From JAVWHX01 sp036639875 (GTDB lineage: Bacteria; Bacillota_I; Bacilli_A; Erysipelotrichales; Coprobacillaceae), in the NCBI GenBank assembly GCA_036639875.1, contig JAVWHX010000014.1:1-38762 (forward strand): DNA of 38,762 nt. Reading direction: 5' to 3'. The translations under genes were made by a program, and so were the position numbers. The notes beneath the pieces are model-generated. The model had not been told where the DNA came from and did not search any database. It saw only the letters and a program-made list of their open reading frames with translations. Position 1 is the first letter of the stretch, and each line of letters starts with the position of its first letter. This document shows, piece by piece, positions 1 to 7,710 of the stretch.

Positions 1-52
1 TACTTATATTCTTTTGTTTCATTGTTTCAAATAATGGTCTATAACTAATCAT
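1..52 (-). CDS. XRE-family HTH transcriptional regulator (5' end only)
   Basis: Only the first 17 codons lie in the window; the gene runs off the left edge. The visible residues, MISYRPLFETMKQKNIS, match the usual opening of short Cro/C1-type helix-turn-helix regulators, which begin M-I-S-Y-x-P-L-(W/F)-x-T-M-K-x-K-x-I-S and continue into the first HTH helix. The ATG at 52-50 is preceded by GGGTGAAG, a moderately good ribosome-binding site at slightly long spacing. The call rests on this N-terminal signature alone and the target genes are unknown. Confidence 0.55.
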   Translation of the reverse strand, partial: MISYRPLFETMKQKNIS

Positions 53-130
53 ATCATCGCTTCACCCATGTATTATTATCCACTTTAATGATTTAAATTC
101 ATATACTGTAAATTGTATCTATATAAGAGT

Positions 131-160
131 CAAAAAAAGAGATAGTTAGCAACTATCTCC
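131..160 (-). terminator. Rho-independent terminator after the SpoVIF-like gene
   Basis: A 9-bp perfect stem (GAGATAGTT / AACTATCTC, 139-159) with a 3-nt loop is followed on the minus strand by seven T residues. It lies a few bases after the stop codon at 162. Confidence 0.85.
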
Positions 161-161
161 C

Positions 162-404
162 TTAAACAAATTTGTCTATATCAGTAGGAACTTGGTTATT
201 CTTAATAACTGAAATGATTTTTGTCATCTGTTCTGGCTTAACTTGTTTGTTAGCCATCTTTGCTATCTTATTTACAAATTCCTTAATACTGTCTTCATTA
301 TTCAAATCTTTACTCTGTAAATCACTTGCCAAGCCTAAAATATCTTGTTTAGAAATATTTGTTTTTGAAGACACTTTATTCAACAATTTATCATGTTTAT
401 CCAA
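162..404 (-). CDS. SpoVIF-like small sporulation protein
   Basis: A small, charged, helical protein of about 80 residues. The pattern I-x-(K)-Q-D-I-L-x-L-A followed by K-I-A-K-M-A-N-K-x-V matches the stage VI sporulation protein F (SpoVIF/YjcC) family, a mother-cell protein needed for full spore maturation in Bacillus. A stop codon directly precedes the GTG at 413-411, so nothing upstream is possible. I prefer the TTG at 404 because the Shine-Dalgarno AGGTGA (415-410) sits 5 nt before it, whereas it would overlap the GTG. The gene follows gpsA on the same strand with no convincing terminator between, so it may be the last gene of that operon, and it has its own terminator. The family call is from motif memory. 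Confidence 0.65.
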   Translation of the reverse strand: MDKHDKLLNKVSSKTNISKQDILGLASDLQSKDLNNEDSIKEFVNKIAKMANKQVKPEQMTKIISVIKNNQVPTDIDKFV

Positions 405-439
405 TTTTATCACCTAAGATAATATATGCAAACAATAGA

Positions 440-1447
440 TTATTGTTCTGATTTTAATTCTCTCATCATCAATGCTTCAACTGCTTCTTTTGGACTAGCA
501 TTTTCATATAACACTGTATAAACAGCATCTACAATTGGTGTTTCAATGCCATAATCATGACTTGAAACATCTTCATGAATAACTTTACAAGTTCTCACAC
601 CTTCACAAGTCTTTGTATTATGTTCCATAAAGTCTAAAGCTCGATTACTTTGTCCGATTTCATAACCTGCTTGAAAATTACGAGAATGTAAAGATGAACA
701 TGTCACAATCAAATCACCTATACCAGTTAAACCAAAATATGTTTCTTGTGAAGCACCTTTGACTTTACCATATAAGCCCATTTCATATAAACCTCTTGTA
801 ATAAGTGCCGCTCTTGTATTATCACCATAACCTAAGCCAGCACATATTCCTGATGCCACAGCAATAACATTTTTATATGCAGCGCCATATTCAGCACCAA
901 TTTCATCAGTTGTTGTATAAACTCTAAAGTAATGATTAGAAAACAATTCTTGAACTTCTTTAGCATAGTGTTCATCTAATGAAACAGCACAAACAGCTGT
1001 AAGTAATCTTTCAACGACTTCCTCAGCATGTGATGGTCCAATAAGCGATACAACAGGATTGATATATTCATCAGATAATATACTTCTAATTGTATCAGAA
1101 ATACGCATATTGAAATTCATATCAAAACCTTTTGCAGCATTTATAATTGTCACTTTTTCATTCAACAAAGGTTTTACTTCTTCTAAAACACTTCTTACAA
1201 ATTGAGTCGGTACAGTGATAAGAATATATTGAGCATCTTTAATAGTATCTGATAAAGATGCAGTCGCAATAATTTCTTTTTCTAAACGAACATCTTTAAA
1301 ATATTTATAATTACAATGTCTTAAATTAATATCTTCAATTTCTTTTTGATCAACACCATACATCATAACTTGATGGTGATTATCATTTAAAACTCTTGCT
1401 AGACCAGTAGCCCAACTTCCAGTCCCTAAAATTGCAATTTTACTCAT
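440..1447 (-). CDS. gpsA: NAD(P)+-dependent glycerol-3-phosphate dehydrogenase GpsA
   Basis: Cytosolic enzyme that reduces dihydroxyacetone phosphate to sn-glycerol 3-phosphate, the backbone for phospholipids. The 335-residue product has the N-terminal dinucleotide-binding motif GTGSWATGLA (residues 7-16), the Rossmann segment ending in the TVPTQ motif, the catalytic segment around AAKGF with the later YKNVIAVASGI, and the GLTGIGDLIVTC stretch. All are standard for GpsA, and so is the length. I start at ATG 1447, with GAGGG about 9 nt upstream; 20 extra in-frame codons upstream overlap der and are not conserved-looking. It lies 4 nt after der and completes a cmk-der-gpsA order that is common in Firmicutes. 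A short hairpin over its stop (431-447) has no T-run, so transcription may continue. Confidence 0.95.
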   Translation of the reverse strand: MSKIAILGTGSWATGLARVLNDNHHQVMMYGVDQKEIEDINLRHCNYKYFKDVRLEKEIIATASLSDTIKDAQYILITVPTQFVRSVLEEVKPLLNEKVTIINAAKGFDMNFNMRISDTIRSILSDEYINPVVSLIGPSHAEEVVERLLTAVCAVSLDEHYAKEVQELFSNHYFRVYTTTDEIGAEYGAAYKNVIAVASGICAGLGYGDNTRAALITRGLYEMGLYGKVKGASQETYFGLTGIGDLIVTCSSLHSRNFQAGYEIGQSNRALDFMEHNTKTCEGVRTCKVIHEDVSSHDYGIETPIVDAVYTVLYENASPKEAVEALMMRELKSEQ

Positions 1448-1451
1448 AACA

Positions 1452-2759
1452 TTAATCCCTCTTTCGACAAATAATATGAATTGGTGTTCCTTCAAAACCA
1501 AAAGCACTACGTAATCTATTTTCTAAATAACGCTTATAACTAAAATGTAAATATTGTGGTTCATTTGTAAACAGTACAAATGTTGGTGGACATACACTGA
1601 CTTGATTAGCATAATAAATCTTTAAACGTCCACCATTAAATGTTGTTGTAGGATTCATTGCTTGTGCATCAATTAAAATGTCATTTAATACACTTGTTGT
1701 TACACGTTTACGATTGTTTTCATAAACTTCTTGTAAAAGTGGGAACAATGTATCGATTCTTTTTCTTTCTTTAGCAGAAACAAAGATAATTGGAGCATAA
1801 TCCAAATACTTAAATTGTTCACGTAAAGTTTTCTCCATCTTTTGCATTGTTTTCTCATCTTTTTGAACAAGATCCCATTTATTAACAACCATTATAACAC
1901 CTTTACCTGCTTCATGAGCATAACCAGCAACATGTTTATCCTGTTCAATAACACCAGTATCAGCATCAATAACAGCCAAAACAACATCACTCTTTTCAAC
2001 AGCGGATAATGCTCTTAAAATAGAATATTTTTCTACATTTTCATAAATCTTACCTCTTTTACGCATTCCCGCAGTATCGATAACACGATACTTTTGATCA
2101 TCTTTTGTAAAAGCAGTATCTATAGCATCACGTGTTGTTCCTTCAATTTCAGAAACAATAACACGTTCTTCTCCTAGTAAAGCATTTGTTAGAGACGATT
2201 TCCCAACATTTGGTCTCCCAATAATTGAAAAACGAATTTCATCTTCAATAACTGTATCTTCAACATCTGGCATTAACTGAATAATTTCATCTAAAATATC
2301 TCCAATTCCAATCCCATGACTACCAGAAACAGCTATTGGATTACCAACACCTAAACTATAAAAATCATAAATAGCATCTTTAAACATTGCATCATCAACC
2401 TTATTAACAGCCAAAACAATTGGCTTTTGAGATTTTTGCAATAATCTTGCTACAAACTCATCTTCTTTAGTCACACCTTCTCTACCATTAACAACAAATA
2501 AAATAACATCAGCCTCTTCAATCGCAATTTCAGCTTGCATTTTAATCTGTTCAGTAAAAGTTGCATCTTCTAACTCAATACCACCAGTATCAATTAAACG
2601 AAAATCTCTTGTTAACCATGATGCATTCGCATAAATACGATCACGTGTAACTCCAGGAATATCTTCAACAATTGAAACTCTTTCTCCAACAATACGATTA
2701 AATACTGTTGATTTCCCAACATTTGCACGACCAACAATCGCTACAACACCTTTTATCAT
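1452..2759 (-). CDS. der: Ribosome biogenesis GTPase Der (EngA)
   Basis: Essential tandem-domain GTPase that helps assemble the 50S ribosomal subunit. The 435-residue protein has a first G domain with P-loop GRANVGKST, DTGG and NKVD; a second G domain with GRPNVGKSS, DTAGM and NKWD; and a C-terminal KH-like domain (roughly residues 350-435) ending in basic residues. The first P-loop has Ala where Pro is usual, which does not touch the Lys/Ser that bind nucleotide. Start ATG 2759 follows GGAAGTGATTTT; seven further in-frame codons upstream overlap the end of cmk. It sits 4 nt after cmk and 4 nt before gpsA, so the three genes are certainly co-transcribed. Confidence 0.97.
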   Translation of the reverse strand: MIKGVVAIVGRANVGKSTVFNRIVGERVSIVEDIPGVTRDRIYANASWLTRDFRLIDTGGIELEDATFTEQIKMQAEIAIEEADVILFVVNGREGVTKEDEFVARLLQKSQKPIVLAVNKVDDAMFKDAIYDFYSLGVGNPIAVSGSHGIGIGDILDEIIQLMPDVEDTVIEDEIRFSIIGRPNVGKSSLTNALLGEERVIVSEIEGTTRDAIDTAFTKDDQKYRVIDTAGMRKRGKIYENVEKYSILRALSAVEKSDVVLAVIDADTGVIEQDKHVAGYAHEAGKGVIMVVNKWDLVQKDEKTMQKMEKTLREQFKYLDYAPIIFVSAKERKRIDTLFPLLQEVYENNRKRVTTSVLNDILIDAQAMNPTTTFNGGRLKIYYANQVSVCPPTFVLFTNEPQYLHFSYKRYLENRLRSAFGFEGTPIHIICRKRD

Positions 2760-2763
2760 AAAA

Positions 2764-3435
2764 TCACTTCCTTTTCTCAATTCTTTGTAAAACTAATCCC
2801 ATCACTTGATCAACAACTTCATCTAAAGTCATATCAGAAGTATCAATTTCTATTGCATCATTAGCCTTCTTTAAAGGTGAAATCGCTCTATTCATATCTT
2901 GTTCATCTCTTAAAGCAATATCCTTTTCAATATCTTCTAAACAAGATTCTAGTCCTTTTTCAATATTTTCTTTATGTCTTCTTAAAGCACGACATTGAAT
3001 ACTCGCCACTTGATATATCTTAAGTTCAGCATCTTTTAAAACAACAGTTCCAATATCTCTACCATCTAAAATCATTCCACCAACCTTAGCCATTTCTCTT
3101 TGTTGAGAAACCAAAAAATCTCTAACAGCCTGATATCGTGAAACCTTACTCGCTCCCATAGACATTTCATTTTGTCTAATGGCAAGTGTAACATCTTGAT
3201 GATTTAAATAAATTCCTCCATCTGATAACATTTCAATACGGATATCTTTTAACAAAGAACTTACTTGTTTTTCATCATCTAAATCAACATTTTGTTGTAT
3301 TGCATAAAATGCAACACAACGATACATTGCTCCTGTATCAATATATGTATAATCTAATTTTTTTGCTAGTAATTTAGCAATTGTAGATTTACCAGCTGCT
3401 GCTGGTCCATCTATTGCGATTGAAATTTTTTTCAT
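2764..3435 (-). CDS. cmk: Cytidylate kinase
   Basis: Phosphorylates CMP and dCMP with ATP in pyrimidine nucleotide recycling. The 223-residue product has the P-loop IDGPAAAGKST (residues 8-18), the TGAMYR substrate-binding motif, DGRDIGTVV, and the lid region with RxxEx(D/E)xxR-type arginines near 180. The length is typical. The start has a perfect site (AAGGAGG, 7 nt spacing). A terminator-like hairpin lies just upstream of this ribosome-binding site, so expression may come from leaky read-through of the gene at 3474-4139 or from a weak local promoter. Confidence 0.97.
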   Translation of the reverse strand: MKKISIAIDGPAAAGKSTIAKLLAKKLDYTYIDTGAMYRCVAFYAIQQNVDLDDEKQVSSLLKDIRIEMLSDGGIYLNHQDVTLAIRQNEMSMGASKVSRYQAVRDFLVSQQREMAKVGGMILDGRDIGTVVLKDAELKIYQVASIQCRALRRHKENIEKGLESCLEDIEKDIALRDEQDMNRAISPLKKANDAIEIDTSDMTLDEVVDQVMGLVLQRIEKRK

Positions 3436-3449
3436 TTTATATCCTCCTT

Positions 3450-3475
3450 AAAAAACTAAGGTTCCCCTTAGTTTT
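3450..3475 (-). terminator. Terminator/attenuator just before cmk
   Basis: The stem AAAACTAAGG / CCTTAGTTTT (3452-3475) with a short GGAA-type loop is followed by TTTTTT and then at once by the cmk Shine-Dalgarno. The stop codon of the upstream gene lies inside the stem. Either it only partly terminates or it protects the processed cmk mRNA end. Confidence 0.7.
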
Positions 3476-4139
3476 AAAAAAACAATTGTTTTACAATAAA
3501 GAATGCAAGAATTATAAACACAACAATAAATGCAATAATAACATAATTCAATACTTTAACCAATGTAGATTCATCTTCAATATCTTCATCATCTACTTCA
3601 ACTTGTCTTACTTGTTTTTCTTGTTTCTTTTCAACAACAGGTTTAGCTTTCTTCTTTGTTTTCATTATATCAGCAACTGTTATATCTTCTTCATATTTCT
3701 TTAATTCTTCAGCATCTTCTTCAGGTGACATTGCAGCCAACTTTTCTAATAAAGACATCTTCTTTTGAGGTGCTTCTTGAACAACATGTCCATTTGAGAA
3801 ATCTTTTGTTTGATACTCATGTGCAGGAACATAATCACTATCTTCGCTCTTAATCTTATTTAAGATATCTAAACGTGTATTATATTGTTCCTTTCCAACA
3901 TTCATTTTTGCTTCATTAATTGCCTGTTTGACATCATCATTATCTTTATTTAATGTTTCATAAGATAATGGTTCCATTAAAGTATCATTGACATCAATAC
4001 TTTCTTTCTTTGGAAGAAAAGCTAAAAATTCATCATCATCTTCATTTTGATCATCATAAACATGACGGTCAATAGCAACTTCTTCTTTCATTTCTTCTCT
4101 TAAATCTTTATATTTACTGATTCTTGTTTGTTTTTCCAT
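3474..4139 (-). CDS. Acidic tail-anchored membrane protein of unknown function
   Basis: I do not recognise this 221-residue protein. The first ~190 residues are hydrophilic, very acidic and probably largely disordered, with runs of Glu/Asp around residues 30-40 and 145-155 and a Lys-rich KKKAKPVVEKK stretch near 160-175. Residues ~196-216 form one hydrophobic helix ending KQLFF, so the protein is predicted to be anchored by its C terminus with the bulk in the cytoplasm. It has a GGTGATG ribosome-binding site before ATG 4139. It heads the cmk-der-gpsA cluster, but a terminator separates it from cmk. A role as a membrane scaffold would be a guess. Confidence 0.6.
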   Translation of the reverse strand: MEKQTRISKYKDLREEMKEEVAIDRHVYDDQNEDDDEFLAFLPKKESIDVNDTLMEPLSYETLNKDNDDVKQAINEAKMNVGKEQYNTRLDILNKIKSEDSDYVPAHEYQTKDFSNGHVVQEAPQKKMSLLEKLAAMSPEEDAEELKKYEEDITVADIMKTKKKAKPVVEKKQEKQVRQVEVDDEDIEDESTLVKVLNYVIIAFIVVFIILAFFIVKQLFF

Positions 4140-4148
4140 TTTTCATCA

Positions 4149-4165
4149 CCGTAACTATTATAGCA
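4149..4165 (-). promoter_or_regulatory. Extended -10 promoter of the 3474-4139 gene
   Basis: On the minus strand TGCTATAAT (TATAAT at 4162-4157) is a consensus extended -10. It stands about 10 nt before the GGTGATG ribosome-binding site, giving a very short leader. No -35 match is obvious, which is normal for extended -10 promoters. Confidence 0.6.
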
Positions 4166-4214
4166 TAACTATAAAAATTATGAAAATAAACTTTAAAAAT
4201 AATTACATTTAGTT

Positions 4215-4220
4215 TATAAT
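4215..4220 (+). promoter_or_regulatory. -10 box of the ferredoxin gene
   Basis: A perfect TATAAT lies 17 nt before the AGGAGG of the ferredoxin gene. The matching -35 position (about 4192-4197) holds only a weak TTTAAA. Confidence 0.55.
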
Positions 4221-4250
4221 AGATTTATATTTAAATAGGAGGAATTGAAA

Positions 4251-4436
4251 ATGGCTTATATAGTAAATGAAAATTGTATTGGATGTGGAGCTTGTACTGC
4301 AGTTGCACCTGAAATTTTTGACTTAAACTCTGATGGACTTGCTGAAAACATCATTGGAGAAGTTCCTGCTGAATTAGAAGCTTCAGCTAAAGACGCAATC
4401 GCTAGCTGCCCTGTAGCTGCAATCGTTGAAGAATAA
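4251..4436 (+). CDS. Single-cluster [4Fe-4S] ferredoxin
   Basis: A 61-residue soluble electron carrier for low-potential redox reactions. The three cysteines of C-x2-C-x2-C (CIGCGAC, residues 9-15) plus the distant C-P motif (SCPVAAI) can ligate one [4Fe-4S] cluster. The second cluster of clostridial 2[4Fe-4S] ferredoxins is missing, as in Bacillus-type ferredoxins. The rest is acidic (DLNSDGLAE, the EVPAELE helix), typical of the family. ATG 4251 lies 8 nt after AGGAGG; a TTG two codons upstream is not needed. It is a monocistronic gene between its own promoter and terminator. Confidence 0.93.
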   Translation: MAYIVNENCIGCGACTAVAPEIFDLNSDGLAENIIGEVPAELEASAKDAIASCPVAAIVEE

Positions 4437-4448
4437 TTTATTCTATTG

Positions 4449-4476
4449 AAAAGAGCCTCATGCGAGACTCTTTTTT
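4449..4476. terminator. Shared terminator between ferredoxin and zinc-ribbon genes
   Basis: The hairpin AAGAGcCTC-ATGC-GAGaCTCTT (4451-4472) is followed by TTTTTT on the plus strand. On the minus strand the T-run is only TTTT, so it is strongest for the ferredoxin transcript but can serve both convergent genes. Confidence 0.85.
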
Positions 4477-4690
4477 ATTTCTTTTCTTCTAAATGATAGA
4501 AGTTCATTTCGTTTTCTATTAATTGTCTTTTCTCATGATTATGTAGTTCTTTAAAAAATGTAATTGTATTACACTTATTACACCAAATAAAATGAACTCC
4601 ATCTATTTCTTTATATTCAATAAGTGGATCTTTAGCACCACATATACCACATTCATTTGTTTTCTCTACATCACACACTACACTTCGCAT
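4475..4690 (-). CDS. Small zinc-ribbon protein, function unknown
   Basis: A 71-residue protein with two knuckles, CGICG near residue 14 and CNKC near residue 37, that together form a four-cysteine zinc ribbon. The C-terminal third is charged and helical (NHEKRQLIENEM). The ribosome-binding site AAGGAGG is perfect at ATG 4690. Zinc ribbons of this size bind nucleic acid or protein partners; nothing here shows which. It converges with the ferredoxin gene over a shared terminator. Confidence 0.65.
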   Translation of the reverse strand: MRSVVCDVEKTNECGICGAKDPLIEYKEIDGVHFIWCNKCNTITFFKELHNHEKRQLIENEMNFYHLEEKK

Positions 4691-4764
4691 ATATTAACCT
4701 CCTTATCCATTATTATAACTGATAATTTTATTGCTTCAACAAACTTCATCCTACAAATAACAAC

Positions 4765-4800
4765 AAAACATGAGTGTCAGGGATAAGACAATCATGTTTT
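4765..4800 (-). terminator. Probable terminator after rluB
   Basis: The long stem AAAACATGA / TCATGTTTT (arms 4765-4773 and 4792-4800) with inner GTC/GAC pairing lies 7 nt after the rluB stop. The following sequence (GTTGTTATTTG on the minus strand) is T-rich but interrupted. Confidence 0.55.
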
Positions 4801-4806
4801 ATACAT

Positions 4807-5550
4807 TTATCTTCTTTTATTGAGTTCTTTTTTAGCTAATGCTAAATTCTTTAAATCTTTGACTTCTTGAGGCTTAAGAATACGATATCCGCCTGGTTTT
4901 AAACCTTTTAAATCAATTGGTCCAATTTGAATACGGTGTAATCTTTTAACACGATGTCCCATTGATTCAAACATTTTCTTAACTTGGCGATTCTTACCTT
5001 CTACTAACTTAATCATTAACATAGTTGTTTTATGTTCAGTATCTTTGGCAGTAACTTTAATCTTACAAGGCATTGTTTTTGCTCCTTCAAGATAGATACC
5101 AGTTTCAAGTTTATGTAAACTTTCACCAGTTACTAAACCAGTAACACTGACTTCATAAATCTTTTCTAAATGTGAAGATGGATGCATTAATAAATTTGCA
5201 AACTCTCCATCATTACTCATAATGATTAAACCAGTTGTATCATAATCAAGTCTTCCAACTGGATAAATTCTTTCTTTCACTTCTTCAAAATAATCGATGA
5301 CTGTAGGTCTATTGAGTTCATCACTAAGTGTACAAATACAACCCTTAGGTTTATAGAAAACATAATAAACTTTGTTCTCACCTTCTAAGGCTTTATCATC
5401 TATTGTAATTGTATCTCCTTTTTTAACTTTAAATCCCAATTCACTAATGACCTCACCATTGACTTTGACTCTACTAGCACGAATTAAATCTTCCGCTTTT
5501 CTACGTGAAGTATATCCACTCGCCGCTATTGCTTTTTGTAGTCTTTCCAT
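4807..5550 (-). CDS. rluB: 23S rRNA pseudouridine synthase RluB (RsuA family)
   Basis: Converts a uridine in helix 89 of 23S rRNA to pseudouridine. The 247-residue protein has an N-terminal S4 RNA-binding domain (residues ~1-60, with GYTSRRKAEDLI) and the catalytic motif GRLDYDTTGL containing the nucleophilic Asp, followed by the KNRQVKKMFESMGH motif of the family. ATG 5550 is chosen because homologues begin MERLQK; the 39 in-frame codons upstream are spacer sequence and overlap spmB. AAAGGAC lies 11 nt upstream. Its place after spmB matches the B. subtilis order dacB-spmA-spmB-rluB (ypuL). Confidence 0.92.
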   Translation of the reverse strand: MERLQKAIAASGYTSRRKAEDLIRASRVKVNGEVISELGFKVKKGDTITIDDKALEGENKVYYVFYKPKGCICTLSDELNRPTVIDYFEEVKERIYPVGRLDYDTTGLIIMSNDGEFANLLMHPSSHLEKIYEVSVTGLVTGESLHKLETGIYLEGAKTMPCKIKVTAKDTEHKTTMLMIKLVEGKNRQVKKMFESMGHRVKRLHRIQIGPIDLKGLKPGGYRILKPQEVKDLKNLALAKKELNKRR

Positions 5551-5594
5551 AGTATCACACGTCCTTTCTTTTTCATTATACATATATTCAAAAA

Positions 5595-6104
5595 TTATAC
5601 AAACAATTTTAAATATAAAATTATCGCAAAGACAACAGAAAGGAAATCCATAAAGAGTCCTACCCAAATAGCATATCTCGTATTTTTCATTTTAATTGCT
5701 GAGAAATATAAAGCAATAACATACAACGTTGTATCACTACCACTTTGAATTAAAGTTGATAATAAACCAAGTGGATGATCAACCCCAAAGACACTATAAA
5801 TTGAATATAAGAATGATAATGATGCATTTGCACTTACTGGTCTCAATAAACCTAATACAAAGATATCAATCGGGACTCCAATCATTTGTAATAAAGGTTG
5901 AAATAATGAACTTAAGACATCAATACAACCACTGCTCCGTAACAGTTGCACAAATAATATAAAAGCCATTAAAGTCATGAAAATTGGTTTAATTAAAGTT
6001 AAAGCATCTTTTACACCATCAAGAAAGTATTCAAATAAAGGTTGTCTCTTTATAATCCCATCAATAAATACAATCAATAAAAATATAAATATAATTCTAT
6101 TCAT
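5595..6104 (-). CDS. spmB: Spore maturation protein SpmB
   Basis: Integral membrane protein of the nucleoside-recognition (Gate) domain family. With SpmA it is needed for spore-core dehydration in Bacillus and Clostridium. Hydrophobic segments lie near residues 5-17, 35-60, 75-95, 115-135 and 150-168. The motif RPVSANASLSFLYSIY near the centre and GSDTTLYVIALYF are characteristic of SpmB. ATG 6104 is preferred to TTG 6110: GGGTGA ends 6 nt upstream of the ATG. It overlaps the end of spmA by 8 nt, indicating translational coupling. Confidence 0.9.
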   Translation of the reverse strand: MNRIIFIFLLIVFIDGIIKRQPLFEYFLDGVKDALTLIKPIFMTLMAFILFVQLLRSSGCIDVLSSLFQPLLQMIGVPIDIFVLGLLRPVSANASLSFLYSIYSVFGVDHPLGLLSTLIQSGSDTTLYVIALYFSAIKMKNTRYAIWVGLFMDFLSVVFAIILYLKLFV

Positions 6105-6666
6105 GATCAATCACCCTTTGAACAATCAATCCTATGATAATAATTGTTATAGATATCAATAACATATAAGGATAAAATTCATATAAAGAAGCTGAACCAA
6201 ATTGTTTTCTTAACATAATTATCGATGATGGAAATAGGCACAAACCTGCTGTATTGACAATAATCAAAGTCAACATTTCACGTGAAGGACGTGATGGATG
6301 GGGATTAAGTTCATTAAGTCTTACAAAAGCTTTAATACCACTTAAGGTTGCTAGGCTACCTAAACCTAAAAGATTAGCTATGACATTTGATGAAATATAA
6401 GCATAGACATCATCTTCATGAATAATCTTACCATACATTAATCGCAATATAGGTTTTAATAAAAAAGAGAAGTAATTCATAAATCCTGTTTTTTCAATAA
6501 TCTTTAAGAAGCCACCCCACAATGCTGCTGAAAGAATAACCGTCATAACCAAATCTAAGACTTGATATGGTGTATCCATTAAAGCAGTCATCATATCCTC
6601 TTCTCGATTTAACAATAACCCACACAATAAAAATATAACAATGCTCCATTTCCATATTCTAGCCAT
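6097..6666 (-). CDS. spmA: Spore maturation protein SpmA
   Basis: A 189-residue membrane protein, partner of SpmB, with a Gate domain (SAALWGGFLKIIEKTG, residues ~46-61), the S-N-x-x-A-N-L-L-G-L-G stretch and N-x-H-P-S-x-P-S-R-E-M. All are typical of SpmA. Four to five hydrophobic helices are visible. It overlaps dacB by 8 nt upstream and spmB by 8 nt downstream. AGGAG stands 9 nt before ATG 6666. In B. subtilis this operon is read by sigma E in the mother cell; I could not identify a clear sigma E promoter here. Confidence 0.92.
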   Translation of the reverse strand: MARIWKWSIVIFLLCGLLLNREEDMMTALMDTPYQVLDLVMTVILSAALWGGFLKIIEKTGFMNYFSFLLKPILRLMYGKIIHEDDVYAYISSNVIANLLGLGSLATLSGIKAFVRLNELNPHPSRPSREMLTLIIVNTAGLCLFPSSIIMLRKQFGSASLYEFYPYMLLISITIIIIGLIVQRVIDHE

Positions 6667-7672
6667 TGAAGAGCTCTCCTAACAAGATAAACCAATATCT
6701 CAGAATTGTATGAAAACTTCCCTTATTCTCAACTTCATATATTTTATTCTGTGAAAAATAAACATCTATTCGATTATCACTTTGTTGAAAAGTTGCTTGA
6801 CCATGACCATCACTATAAGAATACAAATCTTGATCAATTAGAAAAGAATGTCCATGATACTGATAAATACCTTTTGGCAAAACCAAGAGTTTTTGATACT
6901 TTTCAAAGCTTTCTTCATATTTCTTTTCATGAAATTCAAAATCATTTCCACAATTCAATGTAACAATAACTAAAGAGATATCATTTTTAATCGCTCTGGT
7001 TACTAATGTTCTTTTGGCTTTTTTCGTATATCCAGTTTTACCGCCAACACAATATTCATATTCCTCTAATAAACGATTCTTATTATGCCAAGTCCCACCA
7101 CCATCTTCACGTTTATATTTTTCTGTAGAAACAATATCATTAAAGATTGGATTTTGACTACAGTATGACATTAATAAAGCCATATCATAAGCACAAGAAC
7201 GATTGCCCGCATCTTCTTCATCTAGTCCTGTTGGATTTGAAAAAACTGTATCATTCATCTTTAGTATTTTTGCCTTCTCATTCATCATATCCACAAATGT
7301 TTTGATTTCACCACCTACATTTTTAGCAATCACATTAGCTGCATCATTCCCACTCCTTAATAATAAACCATGTAATAAGTCCCTTAAATTAATTGAATCG
7401 CCTATATGTATATAGACACCACTTCCCCACGCTTGATTCACTTCTTCTCCAATTGTATAAACACTATCAAGATCAGCATTTTCAATTGCCACTATTGCTG
7501 TCATAATCTTAGATATAGAAGCTACACTTTGAACATAATGTTCATTCTTACTTTCAATTATATTATGCGAAACAGAATCCATAACAACATATGCTTTCCC
7601 TACAAAATCAACAGCATGTGTAGGTACAATACACATCATAAATATACATAAAGAAAAGAGCACTTTTTTCAT
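6659..7672 (-). CDS. dacB: D-alanyl-D-alanine carboxypeptidase of the DacB/DacF type
   Basis: Penicillin-binding protein of family S11 that removes the terminal D-Ala from peptidoglycan stem peptides; in this operon it controls cross-linking of the spore cortex. The 337-residue precursor has a signal peptide (MKKVLFSLCIFMMCIVPTHA), the catalytic tetrad SISK near residue 53, the SGN motif in LLRSGNDAAN, and KTG in GGKTGYTKKAK. All three active-site motifs are intact. ATG 7672 follows GGGGTGATATT; the six upstream codons are leader. It heads dacB-spmA-spmB-rluB. A 10-bp inverted repeat (7654-7663 / 7696-7705) encloses its ribosome-binding site and start codon. Confidence 0.93.
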   Translation of the reverse strand: MKKVLFSLCIFMMCIVPTHAVDFVGKAYVVMDSVSHNIIESKNEHYVQSVASISKIMTAIVAIENADLDSVYTIGEEVNQAWGSGVYIHIGDSINLRDLLHGLLLRSGNDAANVIAKNVGGEIKTFVDMMNEKAKILKMNDTVFSNPTGLDEEDAGNRSCAYDMALLMSYCSQNPIFNDIVSTEKYKREDGGGTWHNKNRLLEEYEYCVGGKTGYTKKAKRTLVTRAIKNDISLVIVTLNCGNDFEFHEKKYEESFEKYQKLLVLPKGIYQYHGHSFLIDQDLYSYSDGHGQATFQQSDNRIDVYFSQNKIYEVENKGSFHTILRYWFILLGELFNG

Positions 7673-7705
7673 AATATCACCCCATGACATTATATGTGCT
7701 CTTTT
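7654..7705 (-). promoter_or_regulatory. Inverted repeat enclosing the dacB start site
   Basis: The minus strand carries AAAAGAGCAC (7705-7696) and its perfect complement GTGCTCTTTT (7663-7654), separated by 32 nt that contain a TATAAT, the GGGGTGAT ribosome-binding site and the ATG of dacB. The 3' arm is inside the coding sequence. The structure could hold the initiation region in a loop, or act as a long-loop terminator for galM because the 3' arm ends in TTTTCTTT. Confidence 0.5.
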
Positions 7706-7710
7706 GATTC

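Noticed and set aside
431..447. Hairpin AACAATA-GAT-TATTGTT over the gpsA stop codon
   Set aside because: No T-run follows on the minus strand, so it is not called a terminator.
3414..3704. Plus-strand open frame over cmk and the tail-anchored protein
   Set aside because: Composition is simple AT-rich antisense of real genes, with no translation signals.
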